This document shows, in pieces, positions 8,833-16,518 of a DNA stretch of 64,000 nt. The DNA comes from Orrella dioscoreae (GTDB lineage: Bacteria; Pseudomonadota; Gammaproteobacteria; Burkholderiales; Burkholderiaceae_B): assembly GCF_900089455.2 (NCBI RefSeq), contig NZ_LT907988.1, positions 434,001 through 498,000 on the forward strand, written 5' to 3'. A model generated the notes under the pieces. The model saw only the letters and a program-made list of their open reading frames with translations. It was not told the DNA's origin and did no database searches. The stretch's first letter is position 1. Every line of letters begins with the position of its first letter. A program made the position numbers and the translations under genes.

Positions 8833-9942
8833 TTAGAACCGGTGACGCAGACCCACCGCCACCGACGTGCTCTTCACGTCTTCGCGGAAGTAGAAGTTGT
8901 CGGCGTACGACGCGTAGGCGTACACGTTCGTGCGCTTGGACAGGTCGTGCGTGAAGCCGATGCTGTAGACGTTGGTGGTTTCGTCCTGGCCGTTCAGCTT
9001 GTCGTTCTTGGGGTCGGCGGCTTGCCACGACGCGAAGACCTTGTTGGCGCCCAGCGGAACGGTGGCGGCAACCAGGTACGAGTTGGCGCGGAAGCCCTTG
9101 GCGGCGGTGTAGCTGCCGGCATAGCGGGCGCCCGAGGGGCCGACGCCGATGTCGGTGTTCTTCATCCAGCCGTCACGCACCTGGCCATAGGCCAGGCCGA
9201 TCTTGACCACTTCGAAGTCATAGGTGCCGCCCAGCATGAACGACTGGATTTCGTCTTCATCACGCGAATTCTGGTTCGACAGGTTCACGCTGTCGTAGGC
9301 GGCGGCCAGGTACACGGGGCCGGCCGAGTAACGCAGGCCCAGGGTCGTGGCGCGGTTGTTCAGGTCGGTGGCGAAGCCGGTGTTGGTCTTGCCGCTGTCG
9401 GCGTTGAACGAGTAGCCCACGCCAGCCTGGAAGCCGCCGAACTTCGGGGTTTCGTAGGTGACCAGATTGTCGTAGCGCACGCTGGCGGCGCCCGAGAAGG
9501 TCGAGCCGATCGAGGCCGAACCGAAGTTGGTGCCGAAGGGGCTGACGGCTTCGCCGACCCACGACGTCTGGAAGTTCTTGTTCAGGCCGGCCTGGATCTT
9601 GCCCCACGAATCGCTTTGCAGGCCCAGCGTGGCCTGGCGGCCGAACAGGCGGCCGCTTTGGCCTTGCTTGCCGGTCGAGGCGTTGTAGCCGTTCTCCAGC
9701 GTGAAGATGGCCTTCAGGCCACCGCCCAGGTCTTCCGCGCCCTTCAGGCCGAAGCGCGAGCTGCCGTGGCCCCCGTCGATCATGCCGACGCGGCTTTGTT
9801 CGAAGCCGTTGGGGCCTTCGACCTTCTCGTAGCCGATACCCAGGTCAACCACGCCGTACAGGGTCACGGTGGTTTGGGCTTGGGCGGCGGAAACCAGGCC
9901 GGCGGCCAGGGTGGCGGCGAGGGCGCAAAGCTTGAACTTCAT
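8833..9942 (-). CDS. Gram-negative trimeric porin
   Basis: A 369-residue outer-membrane beta-barrel porin of the betaproteobacterial family (Porin_4 type) for passive entry of small hydrophilic solutes. A signal peptide ends at about residue 22 (VSAAQA), followed by QTTVTLYGVVDLGIGYE, the classic first strand. The motif GSSRFGLKGAEDLGGGLKA near residue 50 and the terminal residues RHRF support porin identity; a C-terminal Phe is the outer-membrane assembly signal. The start is chosen at 9942 because GGAGAAGA precedes it and the signal peptide begins there; an in-frame ORF continues upstream but makes no sense. A terminator-like hairpin sits in the short 5' leader. Confidence 0.93.
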   Translation of the reverse strand: MKFKLCALAATLAAGLVSAAQAQTTVTLYGVVDLGIGYEKVEGPNGFEQSRVGMIDGGHGSSRFGLKGAEDLGGGLKAIFTLENGYNASTGKQGQSGRLFGRQATLGLQSDSWGKIQAGLNKNFQTSWVGEAVSPFGTNFGSASIGSTFSGAASVRYDNLVTYETPKFGGFQAGVGYSFNADSGKTNTGFATDLNNRATTLGLRYSAGPVYLAAAYDSVNLSNQNSRDEDEIQSFMLGGTYDFEVVKIGLAYGQVRDGWMKNTDIGVGPSGARYAGSYTAAKGFRANSYLVAATVPLGANKVFASWQAADPKNDKLNGQDETTNVYSIGFTHDLSKRTNVYAYASYADNFYFREDVKSTSVAVGLRHRF

Positions 9943-9962
9943 GAGTCTTCTTCTCCGAAATG

Positions 9963-9981
9963 AAAAGCGCCTGTGTGGCGC
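9963..9981 (-). promoter_or_regulatory. Terminator-like hairpin in the porin 5' leader
   Basis: On the minus strand GCGCC-ACACA-GGCGC is followed by TTTT, about 20 bases before the porin start codon. It has the form of a small intrinsic terminator and could act as an attenuator or a 5' mRNA stabiliser. The function is inferred. Confidence 0.4.
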
Positions 9982-10272
9982 ATGGGTGTCGGGCGCGTGC
10001 CGGTGAGGGCGGCGGCGCGCCTGGCAGTTCTGGTGCCTTCGCAGTATGGGAGGGGGAGACGGGACGATTAATATGCGCAATGGCAAGCTCTTTGCCGCCC
10101 GTGGCGCAATGCATGCAGGCACTGTCATGAAAGGCGTGGGCCAGCGTGTGCGGAAAAACGCGGGATCTTGGGTAAACCCTTGCGGCGCAAGGCATTGCGA
10201 AGTGCAAGCACACGTTTCAAAAATGTTGCGCTTTCCTGGTGCAGCGCGGGTGCGCCGCGCTGCGTGAGGACG

Positions 10273-10293
10273 AAAAAAAGCGCCCGCAGGCGC
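10273..10293 (-). terminator. Intrinsic terminator of the LysR gene
   Basis: On the minus strand GCGCC-TGCG-GGCGC is followed by seven T residues, starting about 20 bases after the LysR stop codon at 10313. Confidence 0.85.
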
Positions 10294-10312
10294 CGTCTTG
10301 AGCCAGACGTTG

Positions 10313-11278
10313 TCACGCCGCAACAGCATCCCGCTTGCAATGCAGCATCTCCTGGATGCGCGCCTGCAGGAAATCCAGGAAGACGCGCGTGCGCGCGGGC
10401 GGACGGCGGCTGGCGAACATGGCGTACAGGGGAATGGAGGCCAACTGCCAGGCCGGCAGCACGGGCACCATGTGATCCGGCTGCCGGGACCCGACACAGG
10501 GCAGGGCCACGATGCCCGCGCCCGTGATGGCGAGCCGGCGCAACAACTCCGGGTTGTTGGAGCCGAAGCGGCCCGTCACCGGGATCCGCACCCGTTCGCC
10601 ATCCCGCTCCAGCGTCCAGGCGCTCAGCTCACCGCACACGTCCGAGCCCAGGCATTCGTGCCGGATCAGATCGCCGGGCGAGGCGGGCACGCCATGTTCG
10701 CGCAGGTAATGCGGCGAGGCATACAACTGGTGCGGGATGTCCGCGAGGCGCCGGGCGATCAGGTCGGAGTCGGCCTGTTCGCCCCAGCGCAAGGCCACGT
10801 CGAACTGCCGCGCGGGATGCGGATTCGGTTCGTGGCTGTAGTCATAGCGGTATTCCAGTTCCGGCCAGTGTTCGGCGAACTCACGCGCCAGCTGGCTGAA
10901 GTCCAGGGCTTCCAGCGGTTCGGGCAACAGCACGCGCAGCGTGCCGCGCGGGCGCACGCCCAGCTCGTGCAGGACCGAGTGCGCGTCGCGCACTTCCTCG
11001 ACGAGTTGCCGGCAGCGTTCGAAGTACAGGCGGCCGGCATCGGTCAGGGTGATCTGGCGCGTGGTGCGCACCAGCAGGGACACGCCCAGCGTGGCTTCGA
11101 GCTTGCGCAGGCGGCGCGAAACCGTGCTGGCGGGAACGCCGGTGGTGTCGGCCGCGCGCGAGATGTTGCCGCGCCTGGCCACCTCCACGAACAAGGCGAT
11201 GTCGTTGAGATCGGGTTGCGAGGGTGCGCCGGCAGGGCTCACGGCGTCTGGAAAGGAAGCAGGTGCAGCGTACGTCAT
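10313..11278 (-). CDS. LysR-family transcriptional regulator
   Basis: A 321-residue LysR-type regulator. The N-terminal winged HTH is clear: DLNDIALFVEVARRGNIS, then AADTTGVPASTVSRRLRKLE, then a LysR_substrate domain with LLVRTTRQITLTDAG. The start is uncertain. The ATG at 11278 gives a 20-residue lead before the HTH; an upstream GTG-type extension to 11347 is possible but no good ribosome binding site is seen for either. It is divergent from the orphan amino-acid binding protein at 11565, with 286 bases between them, so it may control that gene and itself. That link is inferred from the arrangement only. Confidence 0.88.
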   Translation of the reverse strand: MTYAAPASFPDAVSPAGAPSQPDLNDIALFVEVARRGNISRAADTTGVPASTVSRRLRKLEATLGVSLLVRTTRQITLTDAGRLYFERCRQLVEEVRDAHSVLHELGVRPRGTLRVLLPEPLEALDFSQLAREFAEHWPELEYRYDYSHEPNPHPARQFDVALRWGEQADSDLIARRLADIPHQLYASPHYLREHGVPASPGDLIRHECLGSDVCGELSAWTLERDGERVRIPVTGRFGSNNPELLRRLAITGAGIVALPCVGSRQPDHMVPVLPAWQLASIPLYAMFASRRPPARTRVFLDFLQARIQEMLHCKRDAVAA

Positions 11279-11564
11279 GGTGAGGCTTGCGGTTCTGCGT
11301 GCCGGGAACAGGCGCCTCCGCCCTGAGGCGGGCAGGCCAGCATCCAATGGAACCGCGTGCCGAACTGTAAGGACTTTTTGCGGACAGTTTTATGACACCT
11401 GGTTGTAATGGGGGGGTAATTCTTGCCGTTCTGCTTCTGTTCGTCGGCGATTTGCCGACTTTCCGCAGGCAACGCGTTTGTCTGCGCCCCGGCTCGCCGG
11501 TTACGCTGCCGGCCAGGCAGGGGCAGAGGCCTCGTCCACGCAACACGCAAGGCAGGAGCACATC

Positions 11565-12581
11565 ATGAAGGCTTGGAAGGCAGTGGCGGGCGCATTGGCG
11601 CTCATGGCGGCGCAAGGCGCGCATGCGGCGACGACGCTGGAGACGGTCAAGCAGCGCGGCGTCGTGCAATGCGGCACCACCACGGGGTTCGCCGGCTTCT
11701 CGGCGCCCGACGCGCAAGGCAACTGGAAGGGCCTGGACGTGGACCTGTGCCGTGCGGTGGCGGCTGCGGTGTTCGGCGACGCGGGCAAGATGAAGATCGT
11801 GCCCCTCAATGCCCAGCAGCGCTTCACGGCCCTGCAGTCCGGCGAGATCGACCTGCTGGCGCGCAACACCACGGTCACGCAGCAGCGCGACACGGCGCTG
11901 GGCATCATCCACGCGGGCATCAATTTCTATGACGGCCAGGGCTTCCTGGTGCCGCGCGCGCTGGGCGTGAAAAGCGCCAGGGAGATCGACGGCGCGACGA
12001 TCTGCCTGCAGACGGGCACTTCCAACGAGAACACGCTGGCGGACTGGGCGCGCGCGCACCAGGTGAAATACAAACCGGTGGTCATCGAGTCCTTCAACGA
12101 AGTGGTCAATGCCTTCGCGGCCGGCCGCTGCGACGTGTTCAGCACCGATGCCTCGGGCCTGGCGTCCATCCGCATTTCGAAACTGCAGAACCCGGACGAC
12201 TACGTGGTGCTGCCCGAGATCATCTCCAAGGAGCCCCTGGGACCCTTCGTGCGCCAGGGCGACGACACCTGGCTGAACGTGGTGAAGTGGTCGCTGTTCG
12301 CCATGATCGAGGCCGAGGAATACGGCGTCACGTCGAAGAACGTGGGCCAGATGCTGGAGAGCGCCAATCCGAACGTGCGGCGCCTGCTGGGCGTGACGCC
12401 CGGCGCGGGCAAGAACATGGGCCTGTCCGAGACCTGGGCGCGCAGCATCATCGAGCAGGTGGGCAACTACGGTGAAAGCTTCGACCGTAACGTCGGGCTG
12501 GGCAGCCCGCTGAAGATCGAGCGGGGGCTCAACAGGCAATGGACCGATGGCGGGCTGATGTACGCGTTGCCGGTGCGGTAA
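11565..12581 (+). CDS. Amino-acid ABC transporter substrate-binding protein (AapJ-like, SBP_bac_3)
   Basis: A 338-residue periplasmic binding protein of the general L-amino acid (AapJ/BztA) type. A signal peptide precedes cleavage after AAQGAHA at about residue 21. The mature protein begins ATTLETVKQRGVVQCGTTTGFAGFS and carries the hallmark WKGLDVDLCRAVAAAVFGD and the LARNTTVTQQRD stretch. The start at 11565 follows GGCAGGAGC; a longer in-frame extension has no signal peptide logic. No permease or ATPase gene is adjacent, so it is an orphan receptor that must use a transporter encoded elsewhere, or act as a sensor. The following gap of 87 bases marks a shift to less GC-rich DNA. Confidence 0.9.
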   Translation: MKAWKAVAGALALMAAQGAHAATTLETVKQRGVVQCGTTTGFAGFSAPDAQGNWKGLDVDLCRAVAAAVFGDAGKMKIVPLNAQQRFTALQSGEIDLLARNTTVTQQRDTALGIIHAGINFYDGQGFLVPRALGVKSAREIDGATICLQTGTSNENTLADWARAHQVKYKPVVIESFNEVVNAFAAGRCDVFSTDASGLASIRISKLQNPDDYVVLPEIISKEPLGPFVRQGDDTWLNVVKWSLFAMIEAEEYGVTSKNVGQMLESANPNVRRLLGVTPGAGKNMGLSETWARSIIEQVGNYGESFDRNVGLGSPLKIERGLNRQWTDGGLMYALPVR

Positions 12582-12668
12582 GGGAGTTGGGCGGCGAGGA
12601 GATGCGTGCAGGCAAAAGCCGCTTGGGCTACCTCGCTTTCCTGATGGTTTGGCAGCGTCAGCCTGGGC

Positions 12669-13400
12669 TTAATCTGCCGATTGGTACATATCTGCGTAGG
12701 TGTCTATCAGATCCTGATCGACCAGGCGCAGTTCGATCTGATTGGCTCGCTCGATGTGGCGCGCATTGTCCAGGGAAAATATCTCATCCAGGGTGCTGAT
12801 GATGATCGTGCCTTTTTGTTTTTTTCCTGCCGAGGGTGTCGGGATAAGTGCTTGGGCCTCGGGGAGTTGCTGGGCGGTGATGACGCGGGGCAAGTAAAGC
12901 ATCCAGCCTGCGCCGGGTTTGTCTTCGAAGACTTGATGCTGGTCGTAATACCGTGGCGCGACAGATATGTATTGCGCGGGAAACAGCGATATCAACGAGA
13001 TGAGGATGTCCTTGACGGAGTCTGCTTTCCCAAAGCGATCGTCACGGCGTTTGTGGTAAGAGATCTTAATGGTGCAGGGCGCGCCAACACTGTTGACGTG
13101 CATCGCGAGGACTACCCCATCTTGCGGTTTTTCTGCGCCATTCCAAATCGACACGAAGGTGAACGATTTGTCTGCATGGAATTTGTGCTGCAGAACCGCG
13201 AGCAAAGCTGTCGACGCCTCATCACCCTCGAAGGCCGGGTATAGAAAAGCCTCTTCGCGAGAGTTTCCTTGCGCGAACCAGTGCGTCAAGCCTTCTGACT
13301 TGTCTGCGAGCAACTTGGCAATGATATGCAGGCGTCGGAGCATTTCATTGAAATCGTCCGAGCGAAGCGTGGAGTCTTTGAATTGGCAGGTGATCAGCAT
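12669..13400 (-). CDS. Imm52-like immunity protein (cognate of the adjacent Tox-REase-5 nuclease)
   Basis: A 243-residue cytoplasmic protein with no signal peptide or membrane helix. I assign it to Imm52 from its position immediately after a Tox-REase-5 toxin (nine-base gap), its size, and the N-terminal layout (LHIIAKLLADKSEGLTHWF, then EEAFLYPAFE). Immunity proteins of this type are known partners of Tox-REase-5 toxins, for example TsiT with TseT in Pseudomonas aeruginosa. It should bind and neutralise the nuclease in the producer cell. Base composition is visibly lower in GC than the neighbouring core genes, as expected for a horizontally acquired cargo gene. The family name is likely but was read by eye. 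Confidence 0.7.
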   Translation of the reverse strand: MLITCQFKDSTLRSDDFNEMLRRLHIIAKLLADKSEGLTHWFAQGNSREEAFLYPAFEGDEASTALLAVLQHKFHADKSFTFVSIWNGAEKPQDGVVLAMHVNSVGAPCTIKISYHKRRDDRFGKADSVKDILISLISLFPAQYISVAPRYYDQHQVFEDKPGAGWMLYLPRVITAQQLPEAQALIPTPSAGKKQKGTIIISTLDEIFSLDNARHIERANQIELRLVDQDLIDTYADMYQSAD

Positions 13401-13409
13401 TCGATTGGC

Positions 13410-14024
13410 CTAGGGGACGAAGATCGACTCGATACTCAAGGCTGTCAAGGCAGGGCGCATGAGCCCCCACGCTTTGGGTGTCTGGAAGTACCAACGTAAT
13501 CTCGCCGGTGCAGAACCACGCACTACCATTGCCTGCCTGCCAGCTTCTATTTCCATATCATCAAAACCAAAGAACCATTCTTTCACTTCGCCGTCCCTGT
13601 CGACGAATTGATCGTAATTTCCCTTCGCCTCCTGTAATAGGCACTCGCCCGATACAAATCCATCGAACCTCACACCCATCCAGACCCATTCGTCGCTCCA
13701 GCGACAACTCACCGTGTCGAACGGAAAGCCGGTGATCCTGGCCTGGTAAGTGTAGGCGTTCCAATTCACACCGTGAGGCTGTCTGACCATCAGGCCCATG
13801 TCCGGTGGACATTTTTTACAGGCTTCCGCTGTACGCGAGAGCTCACGGTCTGTCGCCATGGCCCCGGACTTGGCCTCGCTGTCCTCTCTAGGCGTGTCGC
13901 CCGGCAGGGCCGCCACGCCCCCCACGGCCGCGCCAGTAGCAGCGCCCACGGCGAGCCGACCGGCCGCCGCGATCAGCGCTTCCGTTATCCACGTCGCGAT
14001 GGGGATTGCCAATGGTGCAGGCAT
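13410..14024 (-). CDS. T6SS nuclease effector, Tox-REase-5 domain
   Basis: A 204-residue toxin. Residues 5-40 are a hydrophobic, Gly/Ala-rich segment that probably needs chaperone shielding and may help membrane passage. The C-terminal two-thirds is a Tox-REase-5 (restriction-endonuclease-fold) domain: CKKCPPDMG, then VNWNAYTYQARITGFPF, then FDGFVSGECLLQEAKGNYDQF, then FFGFDDME, then LRWYFQTPKAW. The D...ExK active site is visible as FDGF followed by QEAKG near residues 120-135. It should cleave nucleic acid in target cells. The ATG at 14024 follows AAGGAG. It is flanked by the co-chaperone-like gene and the immunity gene, matching the TseT locus of P. aeruginosa. Confidence 0.88.
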   Translation of the reverse strand: MPAPLAIPIATWITEALIAAAGRLAVGAATGAAVGGVAALPGDTPREDSEAKSGAMATDRELSRTAEACKKCPPDMGLMVRQPHGVNWNAYTYQARITGFPFDTVSCRWSDEWVWMGVRFDGFVSGECLLQEAKGNYDQFVDRDGEVKEWFFGFDDMEIEAGRQAMVVRGSAPARLRWYFQTPKAWGLMRPALTALSIESIFVP

Positions 14025-14030
14025 GATGCA

Positions 14031-14375
14031 TTACTCCTTGTTGCTGCCTTGCGCTGCCCGGCGTGTCTGCCATCGCATCACTTGCATGTAGTCGTGGAAA
14101 CGCTGCTCCGCCGGCCTGCCTGGCTTGGCTATCCAGCGGCGGAATCCAGGCTGAGTGTAGAAACCGGGTGCCAGTGCTTCGGTCTTGAGAAATTCAACCA
14201 GGTCTGCGTCGATATCGATGCCCATGTCGCGCGCTGCCGCCAGCCTTTCGGTCAATCCCGCCTGGGGCAAGCCTGGGTACGCCCGCAGCAGGTCTTGCTG
14301 TACACCCAGTACGAAGTTATGGGCGTCGATCTTGGATAGGCCTGCGAGTTGCTGCGGAGTGAGATCAATCGGCAT
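14031..14375 (-). CDS. Small T6SS effector co-chaperone-like protein
   Basis: A 114-residue soluble, helical protein with no motif I can name. Its place between a DUF4123 chaperone and a Tox-REase-5 effector is the place of co-TecT in the P. aeruginosa TseT locus, where a small protein assists the chaperone in loading the effector onto PAAR. The assignment rests on synteny and size, not on recognised homology. Its start overlaps the end of the DUF4123 gene by 11 bases, and it ends six bases before the effector start, so all three are probably translated together. Confidence 0.6.
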   Translation of the reverse strand: MPIDLTPQQLAGLSKIDAHNFVLGVQQDLLRAYPGLPQAGLTERLAAARDMGIDIDADLVEFLKTEALAPGFYTQPGFRRWIAKPGRPAEQRFHDYMQVMRWQTRRAAQGSNKE

Positions 14376-14871
14376 GGGTGGGGTAGATGCGAGTCAGTCG
14401 TCCTTGGCACTGGGACAGCCACTGGCGCACCGGGCCGAAAAATTCGGCACGCTGGGTGATCGACAACACGGCGAGAATTTGCTCGCTGATTCGCGCGTCG
14501 TAATAGCGCAGCAGCGCGGTAGCGCCTGATGGCAACCGGACATCCAGGCGCGCGCGCAAAGCATCTGCCAAGTCTGCGAAAGAATGGGTGCTGATGAGCC
14601 AGATGCATCCGTCACCGCTGCATCCCAGGCGCTTCAAGGTAGCTCTATCAGGGCCGGCGGGATCGGTCGCGTCCAGCAACCATGGACCGGCATGGGCAAG
14701 CGCGTGATCGGGGGTGTGGTCGAACAAGGCGATGCAGGAACTGGATCTTGATAGCGGGGCCGCAGGATTCGCGTGGGCATGCAATACGCCATCAGCCAGA
14801 CCGTAAAGCCGCAAGGGATGGCTCACTTGTTGTTGGGTGGCGGCTAGATAGTCCTCGATATCCCCGGGCAT
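14365..14871 (-). CDS. DUF4123 domain T6SS effector chaperone
   Basis: A 168-residue DUF4123 protein, the adaptor family (Tap/Tec, TecT in P. aeruginosa) that loads a specific effector onto a VgrG or PAAR tip. The family pattern can be followed: LRLYGLADGVLH, then CIALFDHTPDHALAHAGPWLLD, then GCIWLISTHSFADLADALRARLDVR, then LLRYYDARI. The start at 14871 is five bases downstream of the PAAR stop; the longer frame that runs back into the PAAR gene is not used. It overlaps the small co-chaperone-like gene. It is expected to bind the Tox-REase-5 effector and hand it to the PAAR protein. Confidence 0.82.
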   Translation of the reverse strand: MPGDIEDYLAATQQQVSHPLRLYGLADGVLHAHANPAAPLSRSSSCIALFDHTPDHALAHAGPWLLDATDPAGPDRATLKRLGCSGDGCIWLISTHSFADLADALRARLDVRLPSGATALLRYYDARISEQILAVLSITQRAEFFGPVRQWLSQCQGRLTRIYPTHAD

Positions 14872-14876
14872 CGGGC

Positions 14877-15260
14877 TTAGCCTCGCGTCACGAGTGTGGC
14901 TGCGTTGCGCGCGGCAGTTTCCAGGCATTCTTGGCAAAGCGTGCCACTTTGGGGCGTGATGCTATTTCGGGGGCCGGTAGTGCCCGCGGCTTCATCTATG
15001 CAAGCGACCGTTTGGGATGCGATCAGCACTGCCCCGCAGGCCGTGCGCATTCCTTCGACGGCGGTCTCCTTATCCATGAAGGTATGCCGGCGTCCTGCAT
15101 CGGGCAGGATCGGGAATGCCCCCTTGCACTTCTGGCATACCACCAGGTGGCCGACCAGAGCAATCTCGCGTCCGAAAAGTATGCCCATGGCATGCCCTTC
15201 GATCACAGTGCCGCCGTGGGAGGTGGAATCTCCTTTTCGGATAATTGCGCGTCCAGCCAT
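14877..15260 (-). CDS. PAAR domain protein (T6SS spike tip)
   Basis: A 127-residue PAAR-motif protein that sharpens the VgrG spike and carries cargo. It opens AIIRKGDSTSHGGTVIEG and continues with VVCQKCKGAFPI and GMRTACGAVLIASQ, the typical metal-binding repeat pattern. The tail LCQECLETAARNAATL adds two more Cys residues. It is the first gene of a five-gene minus-strand cassette. GAGAGG lies ahead of the start at 15260. The blocks CxxCKGxFPI and GMRTACGAVLIASQ are shared almost exactly with the PAAR domain of the effector at 61638, so the two loci may dock on the same VgrG type. Confidence 0.9.
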   Translation of the reverse strand: MAGRAIIRKGDSTSHGGTVIEGHAMGILFGREIALVGHLVVCQKCKGAFPILPDAGRRHTFMDKETAVEGMRTACGAVLIASQTVACIDEAAGTTGPRNSITPQSGTLCQECLETAARNAATLVTRG

Positions 15261-15374
15261 GTTGCATGCCTCTCATGTCTGCCACGAACATACCTTGGCG
15301 TTCTGACTTGTGGAAATTCCTTGAGGGGTGAAGAAAGAGTGACAGGTGCGCCGACTGGCAAGCTAAGACGAATG

Positions 15375-15412
15375 AAAAGGCCTGGCGCCGGTTGCGGTAC
15401 CGGATCCAGGCC
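15375..15412 (-). terminator. Intrinsic terminator after the Bug receptor gene
   Basis: On the minus strand GGCCTGG...CCAGGCC encloses CCGG...CCGG (two-base mismatch between the two stem parts) and is followed by TTTT. It separates the sugar-acid operon from the T6SS cassette, so the cassette should have its own promoter in 15261-15374. Confidence 0.7.
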
Positions 15413-15474
15413 CCTAGCGCTTCAGAGACTTGCCTACCTCGAAAGATAGCCCCACATTTTTCCGAGCATGTGGC

Positions 15475-16437
15475 TTAGTTCGCCGTGATCTTCCCGGTCT
15501 CGATCACCTTGCCCCAGCGCGCATATTCCTCGGCCTGGAACCGGGTGAATTCCTCGGGCGTGTTGCCGACGATCTCGAAGCCCAGCTCCAGCAGCTTGGG
15601 CTTCACCGAGGCGTCGTTCAGGCTTTCCACGATGGCGGTGCGCAGCTTGTCGCGCACGTCGGTCGGAAAGCCCTTGGGCGCGGCGAAGGCCTGCCACGAG
15701 GTCACCGTCACGCCCTTCAGGCCCAGCTCTTCCATGGTCGGCACGTCGGGCAGCAGCGGCGAGCGCTTGGCGCTGGTGACGGCCAGCGCGCGCAGCTTGC
15801 CCGACTGCACGTGCGTCAGACACGTGTTGATGTTGCTGAAGCTGGCGTTCACCTGGCCGCCGATCAGGTCCATGATGGCCGGGGCGCCGCCCTTGTAGGG
15901 CACGTGCGTGGCTTCGGTCTTGGTTTCCTGCCAGAAGAGTTCGGCCGTCAGGTGGTCCGAGGTGCCGTTGCCCGCCGAGGCAAAGGTCATCTTGCCCGGG
16001 TTGGCCTTCAGGTAGGCCAGCACGTCGTTGACGGACTTGTACGGCGAGTTGGCCGGCACCACCAGGACATTGGGCGCCTGCACGGCGACGGTGATGTAGT
16101 CGAAGTCCTTGCGCGGGTCGTAGCCCGGGTCCTTGACCAGGTGCGGGCCGATCACGAAGGGGCCCAGCGAGGAGACGAAGAGGGTGTAGCCATCGGGAGC
16201 GGCGCGCTTGGCCACCGTGGCGCCCAGGGTGCCGCCGGCGCCGGGCCGGTTCTCGGTCACGAAGGTGCCGCCGAATTTTTCCTGCAGCTTGGCGCCCACG
16301 GCGCGGGCGATGAAATCCGTCGAGCCGCCTGGCGGGAAGGGCACGAGCATCGTCACCGGTTTCGCGGGCCAGGTCTGGGCCTGTGCCGTGGCGGCGACGG
16401 CCAGGCCGAGCGCCAGCGTGGTCAGCAGTTTCTTCAT
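15475..16437 (-). CDS. Bug-family tripartite tricarboxylate transporter receptor
   Basis: A 320-residue periplasmic receptor of the Bug/TctC family. The signal peptide (MKKLLTTLALGLAVAATAQAQ) is followed by TWPAKPVTMLVPFPPGGSTD, the hallmark N-terminus. Later blocks ENRPGAGG, ASAGNGTSDHL and HVPYKGGAPA are all typical. It lies 81 bases downstream of a talarate/galactarate dehydratase, so its ligand may be a sugar diacid such as galactarate (inferred). No TctA/TctB membrane genes are nearby; orphan receptors are normal in this bacterial family. GAGGAGA precedes the ATG at 16437. A strong hairpin in the gap could tune its expression relative to the enzyme. Confidence 0.92.
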   Translation of the reverse strand: MKKLLTTLALGLAVAATAQAQTWPAKPVTMLVPFPPGGSTDFIARAVGAKLQEKFGGTFVTENRPGAGGTLGATVAKRAAPDGYTLFVSSLGPFVIGPHLVKDPGYDPRKDFDYITVAVQAPNVLVVPANSPYKSVNDVLAYLKANPGKMTFASAGNGTSDHLTAELFWQETKTEATHVPYKGGAPAIMDLIGGQVNASFSNINTCLTHVQSGKLRALAVTSAKRSPLLPDVPTMEELGLKGVTVTSWQAFAAPKGFPTDVRDKLRTAIVESLNDASVKPKLLELGFEIVGNTPEEFTRFQAEEYARWGKVIETGKITAN

Positions 16438-16488
16438 GGATGTCTCCTCAAGGGTGTCGGCGTCTTCGCGCCGGTGGTGCTGCTTGGC

Positions 16489-16509
16489 GCCCCGCGCGAC
16501 GCGCGGGGC
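16489..16509 (-). other. Intercistronic hairpin, dehydratase to Bug gene
   Basis: GCCCCGCGC and GCGCGGGGC form a perfect 9-bp stem with a three-base loop in the 81-base gap. There is no T-tract, so it is more likely an mRNA stability or processing element than a terminator. Confidence 0.5.
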
Positions 16510-16518
16510 GGATTGCAA

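Larger units (their letters stand above)
9943..10312. other. Non-coding gap upstream of the porin gene
   Basis: This 370-base stretch holds the porin promoter and leader (left) and the terminator of the LysR gene (right). I see no supportable ORF. The leader would contain the hairpin at 9963-9981. I could not pick a convincing -35/-10 pair. Confidence 0.6.
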
